DNA of 57,952 nucleotides from Lacihabitans sp. CS3-21 (GTDB taxonomy: Bacteria > Bacteroidota > Bacteroidia > Cytophagales > Spirosomataceae): NCBI RefSeq assembly GCF_024343675.1, contig NZ_RJUD01000022.1:1-57952 (forward strand), read 5' to 3'. Made by a program: the position numbers and the translations under genes. The notes beneath the pieces were generated by a model that saw only the letters and a program-made list of their open reading frames with translations, was not told where the DNA came from and searched no databases. Positions 53,397 through 57,952 of this stretch are shown here, in pieces. How positions within the stretch are numbered: position 1 is the first letter of the stretch; each line of letters begins with the position of its first letter.

Positions 53397-53463
53397 TTTC
53401 CCTAAATTGTTCTACATAGCGGTTTTTGAATATTCTAGAAGATCGTAGAGCAATTTAGGAAAA
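53397..53463. terminator. Long imperfect inverted repeat between convergent genes
   Basis: TTTCCCTAAATTGTTCTAC (53397-53415) and GTAGAGCAATTTAGGAAAA (53445-53463) pair at 17 of 19 positions, with a 29-nt loop. It fills the gap between the FKBP and LOG genes and would fold in either transcript, so a bidirectional terminator or processing site is likely. There is no strong T-run. Confidence 0.55.
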
Positions 53464-53466
53464 TTA

Positions 53467-54048
53467 TTATAATTGCTCTTTTTTGAGCCACTTTTCGGCA
53501 TATTTAGGTGTGTAGTTCTCCATTTTTACTAAAAGGTGGTCGATATTCTCATCTACTACCAAAAGATCTCTGTTTTCCTTTTTCAAGAAACCCTCTCCTA
53601 CCATCACATCCATTTGTTTGAGAAGAGGATCATAAAACCCGTTTACATTCAAAATCCCCACCGGTTTTTGATGAAGGCCCAATTGTCCCCAAGTGAGAAT
53701 CTCAAAAAGTTCGTCCATACTGCCAAACCCGCCAGGCATAGTGATGATTCCATCAGAGATTTCCTCCATTTTGGCTTTCCTCTGGTGCATGGTTTCTACT
53801 ACAATCATTTCAGTTAAGTTGGGATTCGCTACTTCCATTTTTACCAGAAAATCTGGAATTATACCGATTGCTTTTCCGCCGTTTTCCATGACAGTTCTTG
53901 AAATAACGCCCATAAGTCCTACATTTCCAGCACCGTATACTAGCGTTATGTTTCTTTTATTGAGTGCCAATCCTAGGTTTTTGGCAGTTTCTACATAAAT
54001 TTCTTTATTGCCAGTGTTGGCCCCACAATACACTAAAATTGATTTCAT
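53467..54048 (-). CDS. LOG-family protein (TIGR00730)
   Basis: A 193-aa Rossmann-like protein of the LOG family. Relatives release adenine-type bases from nucleoside 5'-monophosphates. The diagnostic PGGFGSMDE is at about 105-113 with upstream MHQRK (about 87-91), and GAGNVGLMG binds phosphate. No signal peptide. The physiological substrate in bacteria is often AMP or unknown, and cytokinin activation is not implied. Confidence 0.92.
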   Translation of the reverse strand: MKSILVYCGANTGNKEIYVETAKNLGLALNKRNITLVYGAGNVGLMGVISRTVMENGGKAIGIIPDFLVKMEVANPNLTEMIVVETMHQRKAKMEEISDGIITMPGGFGSMDELFEILTWGQLGLHQKPVGILNVNGFYDPLLKQMDVMVGEGFLKKENRDLLVVDENIDHLLVKMENYTPKYAEKWLKKEQL

Positions 54049-54294
54049 TTTTAGGTCTAAATATTTTTAATAAATAAAAAATTGGTTTCTCAAAATTACA
54101 GCAATTTTTTGCAAGGTGGTTGTTATTTGAAATTTCCATTTAATCAATATTTGGCGTGTTATTTGCTATGAAGTATTTATTGAACTAGTTTATTCTAAAA
54201 GTAATGAAATCTAAAGTTTTCAATTTCTTGAATCTTAAAAGAATTTTTACTTACTTTTAGATATAATAGTAGCCGATTTAACTAAATTTTAAAT

Positions 54295-54759
54295 ATGAAA
54301 TTTTCGAAACTAAAATCATTCGCCATCGTATCTGTATTAATTATAGGTTTGATAGGCTGTAAAAAAGAGGATGTTGGTCCTAACGCAAAAATTGTAGGAA
54401 CTTGGAAAATTTCCAGCGGTGTTTTTAAAGATTCTTCAGGACCATTAGATTTTTGGGCTCTTTATAATGCGTTTTATCCATGTACAAAGGAGATTACAAT
54501 GTCTTTCACTGAAGATGGGAAGTATTCAGTAACGGAGCCTAATGGCTGCGTTGATGAAGATGGACTATCTTTATTCCTTTTTTCTAAAACTGGAACATTT
54601 ACTTTGACAGATAACATTTCTCTTGATATTATTGAAGATGACATGACGCCTTACAAAGGTAAAGTTGTGTTTGCAGATGGTAAATTTACTTGGACGTACG
54701 ATGAAGTATTTCAAGGAGAAGCCACTACGCTTACTGTAATATTTACTCAGGTCAAATAA
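54295..54759 (+). CDS. Lipocalin-like lipoprotein
   Basis: A 154-aa lipoprotein (Cys22 in IGLIGCKKED). The mature part starts with IVGTWKISSGVFKDSS, followed by MSFTEDGKYSVTEPNGC and repeated beta strands. This is the pattern of the lipocalin-like/DUF-type small lipoproteins common in Bacteroidota. The ligand is unknown. It stands alone and is followed by a bidirectional terminator. Confidence 0.72.
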   Translation: MKFSKLKSFAIVSVLIIGLIGCKKEDVGPNAKIVGTWKISSGVFKDSSGPLDFWALYNAFYPCTKEITMSFTEDGKYSVTEPNGCVDEDGLSLFLFSKTGTFTLTDNISLDIIEDDMTPYKGKVVFADGKFTWTYDEVFQGEATTLTVIFTQVK

Positions 54760-54776
54760 AATAATTGTTATTTAAG

Positions 54777-54814
54777 AAAAAGTGGATTTCATTTATCTAA
54801 TGGAATCCACTTTT
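54777..54814. terminator. Bidirectional terminator
   Basis: AAAAGTGGATTTCATT and AATGGAATCCACTTTT form a hairpin with A- and T-runs on either side, between convergent genes. Confidence 0.82.
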
Positions 54815-54825
54815 CTTTGTGTTTT

Positions 54826-56088
54826 CTATTTTTTGCTTTTGTATGTTATTTTGAAGATTGTTCCTCCAAGGTCATCACTTACATACAATGCTCCATCGGG
54901 GCCTTGTGCTAATCCACATGGGCGATGTTGAATTGGCCCAGTAGGTTTCACCAAATCCGTTCCTGCAAAATTGTCAGCAAAAATCTCCCATTTGCCTGTC
55001 GGTTTTCCATTTATGAAAGGTACAAATGCTACAAAATATCCCTTTTTTAGTTCTGGAGATTGGCCATGAAAAGCAACAAAGGCTCCGTTTCTGTATTTTG
55101 CAGGAAACATTTTTCCAGTATAAAATAGCAAATCATTTGGTCCCAAATGTGCTGGAAAAGCAACTAAAGGGTCAATAGCTTTTTCACCTCCAGTCATTTT
55201 GCCATCACCGCCATATTCTGGTGCAATGATTTTCTTTTTCTGAAATTGGTCATAATAGATATATGGCCAGCCAGCATCGTCTCCTTCTTTCAGCTCATAT
55301 AAAGTTTCAGCAGGAAGTTCCTGACTTTGTTTAGGCGTGTAATATTGCGGATAAAAGTCATGAAACTGCCCGCGACCATGAATTGTCGCAAACAAAGTAT
55401 TCGTTTTGTTATTCCATGCTGTTCCAACAGCATTTTTAACACCAGTAGCATATCTTTGACCATCTGCGAATGTTTGGCCGAGTTTATCGGCATGAAATTT
55501 CCAGATACCACCTGCAGAATCCAAAATTGTACAAGGCATCATACCTTTTCCTGTGCCTTTTTCTCGGCAAGGATCATTAGGAGAACCTATGGTTACGTAC
55601 ATATTGTTGGCATTGTCTAACACAAACGGTTTGGCATTGTCACGACCTTTGTCTTGCAGGCCTTCCACAAGTTTTTCTGGGGCATTTGGATTGATAACTT
55701 CCTCTTTTTCATTGAGTTTATATCTAAAAACCCCGGTGTTGGATGATGCATATAGGTAGCCATTTTTTATGGTAATACCCGTTCCAGGATATTCGCCAAA
55801 CATCTCTGTTTTGTCTATTTTACCATCTTTGTTCTCGTCTCTAAGAACTACAATGCCTTTTCCGTCTTTTAGTTTCGAAAGTTTGGCATAGATTACTCCA
55901 TTTTTCGAAACTGTTAAATGACGAGTGGCTCCTAGTTCCGTTCCAAGAATTGTTGTTACAAAACCAGCTGGGACAGAGATTTCACTTTTGGGAAGATCGT
56001 TCGGTGTTTTCTTCTGGATTAGTTCAGAGGGTTTAAGAGCAAGAATACCGAACACAGCCATTGCGGCCAAAATCAAAGTTTTTTTCAT
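54826..56088 (-). CDS. Exported sorbosone dehydrogenase-like beta-propeller protein
   Basis: A 420-aa protein from the start MKKTLILAAMAVFGILAL, which gives a signal peptide; an ATG 26 codons upstream does not. Six-bladed propeller features of PQQ-type soluble glucose/L-sorbosone dehydrogenases are present: GYLYASSNTGVFRY, RYATGVKNAVGTAWN, LYELKEGDDAGWPYIYYDQ, RPCGLAQGPDGALYVSDDLGGTIFKI. PQQ dependence is likely for the family but not proven here. It could feed electrons to a cytochrome such as the one in the PVC-type protein nearby (inference). Confidence 0.85.
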   Translation of the reverse strand: MKKTLILAAMAVFGILALKPSELIQKKTPNDLPKSEISVPAGFVTTILGTELGATRHLTVSKNGVIYAKLSKLKDGKGIVVLRDENKDGKIDKTEMFGEYPGTGITIKNGYLYASSNTGVFRYKLNEKEEVINPNAPEKLVEGLQDKGRDNAKPFVLDNANNMYVTIGSPNDPCREKGTGKGMMPCTILDSAGGIWKFHADKLGQTFADGQRYATGVKNAVGTAWNNKTNTLFATIHGRGQFHDFYPQYYTPKQSQELPAETLYELKEGDDAGWPYIYYDQFQKKKIIAPEYGGDGKMTGGEKAIDPLVAFPAHLGPNDLLFYTGKMFPAKYRNGAFVAFHGQSPELKKGYFVAFVPFINGKPTGKWEIFADNFAGTDLVKPTGPIQHRPCGLAQGPDGALYVSDDLGGTIFKITYKSKK

Positions 56089-56175
56089 GTTTTTAAGGAA
56101 GAATAAATGTTTTATAAAAGTAAATGGATTTTTTGAAAAACCCACAAATAATTCTTCCAAAACCAACTTTAGACT

Positions 56176-57126
56176 TTAAAAAAAGGAAACACCCTCCAAG
56201 TTTTCTTTTACAGATTTCGGGATTCCGATGTTTAAAAATTTACATACTGATGGAAAAACATCTACTATAGCCAAGCCATTTTTGAATCTTGTATTTTTTG
56301 GCTTTTTATTAATGGCTATCCAGGTTTCACGTTCTCTATCAGACTGTCCACCATGATTTTTGCCCGTTTGAGCGTCTCGGCCATGGTCGGTAGTGATAAT
56401 TACCAGCCAGTCTTCTTTAAAATTCTTCTCTCGATATTGGACCGCCTCATACATTTTTCCAACTAGTCTGTCCATATTTTCAACAGATTGGTAGAATTCA
56501 GGACTGTCTCCAAACCTGTGGCCCATATCATCGGTGTATTCCAAATATACCCACGAAATATCAGGTGCATTTTCTCTGATAGTTTCCACCGCCATGCTCG
56601 TTACATGTTCGTCTATATTTTTAATGTAAAGGGCGTTTTTGTCATGAGGAAAAGCAACGGTATCTTTTTCATAACCATCAAATTTATAGTCGATATGTAG
56701 ATTATTTGTGGCCACTAATCCTTCACCCAAAAGTTTTGTGCGGTTGTCAAGCCAAGTTGAAAATATACCCAGTTTGAGATTTGGTTTTGCCTCTCGGAAC
56801 ACCCTAAAAAATGTAGGATAATTGTAGTTAGGAGCCTCTATTCCATTACCCCAAACATTGTGTTTGTTGGCCCAAGTTCCTGTCAGCATGGAGTTATAAC
56901 CTACCGCCGAAATCGTTGGAGACTCAGTTTTTCCACCTTTTTCTCCTCCAACATAGGCTTTGTCCAAAGCACCTTTTTGGGCAATTTTGGTTATATTAGG
57001 AGTTTTTACCTTCTTAATTACATCGTATGGGATTCCATCAACCAGTATGACTAGTACTTTTTTTTGCTGGGCAAAGGAGAAACTAATCAAACAAAAGTAG
57101 AAAACCAAAGTGCTTATATATTTCAT
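56176..57126 (-). CDS. Exported alkaline-phosphatase-superfamily phosphodiesterase
   Basis: A 316-aa secreted protein; the start MKYISTLVFYFCLISFSFAQ gives a good signal peptide, and an in-frame ATG 25 codons upstream is rejected. The nucleotide pyrophosphatase/phosphodiesterase-like core has metal-site motifs VLVILVDGIPYD (Asp), the nucleophile region PTISAVGYNSMLTGTW, YLEYTDDMGHRFG (Asp/His) and IITTDHGRD (Asp-His). The nucleophile may be Thr or Ser in KTESPTISA. The substrate is unknown: nucleotide, phospholipid or phosphonate diester. Confidence 0.88.
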   Translation of the reverse strand: MKYISTLVFYFCLISFSFAQQKKVLVILVDGIPYDVIKKVKTPNITKIAQKGALDKAYVGGEKGGKTESPTISAVGYNSMLTGTWANKHNVWGNGIEAPNYNYPTFFRVFREAKPNLKLGIFSTWLDNRTKLLGEGLVATNNLHIDYKFDGYEKDTVAFPHDKNALYIKNIDEHVTSMAVETIRENAPDISWVYLEYTDDMGHRFGDSPEFYQSVENMDRLVGKMYEAVQYREKNFKEDWLVIITTDHGRDAQTGKNHGGQSDRERETWIAINKKPKNTRFKNGLAIVDVFPSVCKFLNIGIPKSVKENLEGVSFF

Positions 57127-57249
57127 GGGGGATGAATTGTTAAAGGGTTCGAAACTAATAGATTTTATTTTCAATATGAAAGGTAATACGTTGTGAAACA
57201 AAGATTTTATAATTTGATGTCTTTAAATTATTGAATATTTAACAAAATG

Positions 57250-57280
57250 CTTGATTTTTAAGAAAATTGTATTACCTTTG
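57250..57280 (+). promoter_or_regulatory. Promoter of the initiator tRNA
   Basis: CTTG (57250-57253), a 19-nt spacer and TACCTTTG (57273-57280) give a very good match to the Bacteroidota consensus. Transcription would begin only a few nt before the tRNA at 57292. Confidence 0.7.
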
Positions 57281-57291
57281 CAGTCCAATAT

Positions 57292-57364
57292 CGCGGGATG
57301 GAGCAGTTGGCAGCTCGTCGGGCTCATAACCCGAAGGTCACAGGTTCGAGTCCTGTTCCCGCTA
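57292..57364 (+). tRNA. tRNA-Met (CAT), initiator type
   Basis: A 73-nt cloverleaf: acceptor CGCGGGA with TCCCGCT, leaving the C1-U72 mismatch typical of initiator tRNA; D arm GAGC...GCTC; anticodon stem TCGGG/CCCGA with the three G-C pairs of tRNA-fMet around CTCATAA; T arm ACAGG-TTCGAGT-CCTGT. CCA is not encoded. It is followed at once by a terminator. Confidence 0.96.
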
Positions 57365-57392
57365 CTAAGGAGGTCATTCGGCCTCCTTTTTT
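57365..57392 (+). terminator. Terminator of the initiator tRNA
   Basis: AAGGAGG-tcattcgg-CCTCCTTTTTT, a compact hairpin with a T-run, directly after the tRNA. Confidence 0.85.
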
Positions 57393-57455
57393 CTTTTCTT
57401 CAAATAGCTATTTTTGGTTTTTAGATCGTGTAGATTAGTTGAAAACAAGCCAATT

Positions 57456-57952
57456 ATGAATTCAAAATCCAACTTATTTCTGCCTATTTCTGTTCTTGTT
57501 TTCAGAATCTTAGCCATTCTCGTTTTGTTTTCCCTGTCTCGCGTACACTTCTATTTTTCCAATCTCGATTTTTTTGATAATATAAGCTTTCAAGAGTTCA
57601 CAAAGATTTTACAGGGCGGCATTAGGTTCGATATAGTTAGTATTCTTTACCTAAATCTGCCATTTATTTTAATTTATATATTCCCAGGAAATCATCTAAA
57701 TGGCAAAAAATTTAGGCTTTTCACCGATATTTTGTTTTTCACAACAAACGCCATTGGGCTTTTGGCCAATTGTATCGATGGTGTGTATTACCAGTTTAAT
57801 CTTCGGCGGTCTATATTTTCTAGTCTCGTTGAACTTCAGGATATCAATAATTTGAGTGGGCTTTTGCTTAGTTTTTTAACTCGTTATTGGACTGTTTGGG
57901 CAGTTTGGATATTTTTTTTAGTTGGTATTTGGTTGATTATCATATTTTTAAA
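57456..57952 (+). CDS. LTA synthase-like membrane sulfatase, N-terminal part (partial)
   Basis: An open frame runs from ATG 57456 to the window end without a stop (165 codons). It contains several hydrophobic helices and the segment GGIRFDIVSILYLNLPFILIY, which matches the membrane part of LTA synthase/phosphoglycerol-transferase-type sulfatases of Bacteroidota (GGxRFD). The catalytic sulfatase domain would lie beyond the window. Predicted inner-membrane enzyme modifying envelope glycans or lipids. Confidence 0.75.
   Translation, partial: MNSKSNLFLPISVLVFRILAILVLFSLSRVHFYFSNLDFFDNISFQEFTKILQGGIRFDIVSILYLNLPFILIYIFPGNHLNGKKFRLFTDILFFTTNAIGLLANCIDGVYYQFNLRRSIFSSLVELQDINNLSGLLLSFLTRYWTVWAVWIFFLVGIWLIIIFL

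Overview
The window is an AT-rich stretch of chromosome from a member of the Bacteroidota, most likely order Cytophagales (inference). The support is: SusC/SusD outer-membrane pairs, TonB receptor plus DUF4249 pairs, many S/G-C lipoproteins, bacillithiol synthesis (bshC), a NagB-LmbE fusion, ThuA and PVC-type cytochrome proteins, and promoters of the Bacteroidota form TTTG-N19/20-TAnnTTTG. No phage, integrase, intact insertion sequence or CRISPR array is visible.

Layout. Bases 1-590 are the end of an rRNA operon: 23S 3' end, a spacer with a REP-like palindrome, 5S and a terminator. Behind it (about 620-1015) lie two further, progressively decayed copies of the 5S tail plus terminator. Bases 1134-12632 form a carbohydrate-utilisation locus: a divergent LacI-type regulator with an extra zinc-ribbon, then DUF6807, a GH20 beta-hexosaminidase lipoprotein, a Gfo/Idh/MocA oxidoreductase, SusC and SusD. 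The likely substrate is a beta-linked N-acetylhexosamine glycan. A NagB-LmbE fusion at 33966 could handle the resulting glucosamine-6-phosphate.

Bases 13147-14522 hold a small exported protein and an endonuclease III homologue. Bases 14599-19787 carry a leucine operon on the minus strand (leuC-leuD-leuA-leuB) with a GxxExxY pseudogene between leuA and leuB and a strong hairpin terminator in its leader. Bases 20067-24808 hold bshC, mnmD, a sugar porter and a Fic protein behind two operator-like palindromes. Bases 24891-30454 hold an exported class V aminotransferase, a very divergent GH13-like protein, a secreted zinc protease with MORN repeats, and accD. Bases 30459-33751 are a TonB receptor/DUF4249 pair.

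Bases 33966-48567 are mostly housekeeping: nagB-lmbE, a 51-residue membrane protein, an RluA-type pseudouridine synthase, dxr, a GNAT enzyme, ahcY, two FKBP lipoproteins with a DHH phosphoesterase, ndk, a trehalase-like lipoprotein that has lost key catalytic residues, lolA and ftsK. Bases 48867-57126 hold a ThuA / PVC-type cytochrome / FKBP operon, a LOG-family protein, a lipocalin-like lipoprotein, a sorbosone-dehydrogenase-like propeller and an exported alkaline-phosphatase-superfamily protein. An initiator tRNA-Met and the start of an LTA-synthase-like membrane sulfatase close the window.

The observations most worth a second look are the decayed 5S series with a 15-bp hairpin insertion, the zinc-ribbon LacI regulator, the trehalase pseudoenzyme, the divergent GH13 protein, the MORN-protease fusion, the Fic operators spaced 52 bp apart, and the terminator in the leu leader. 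No single locus stands out as a clearly new multi-gene system.
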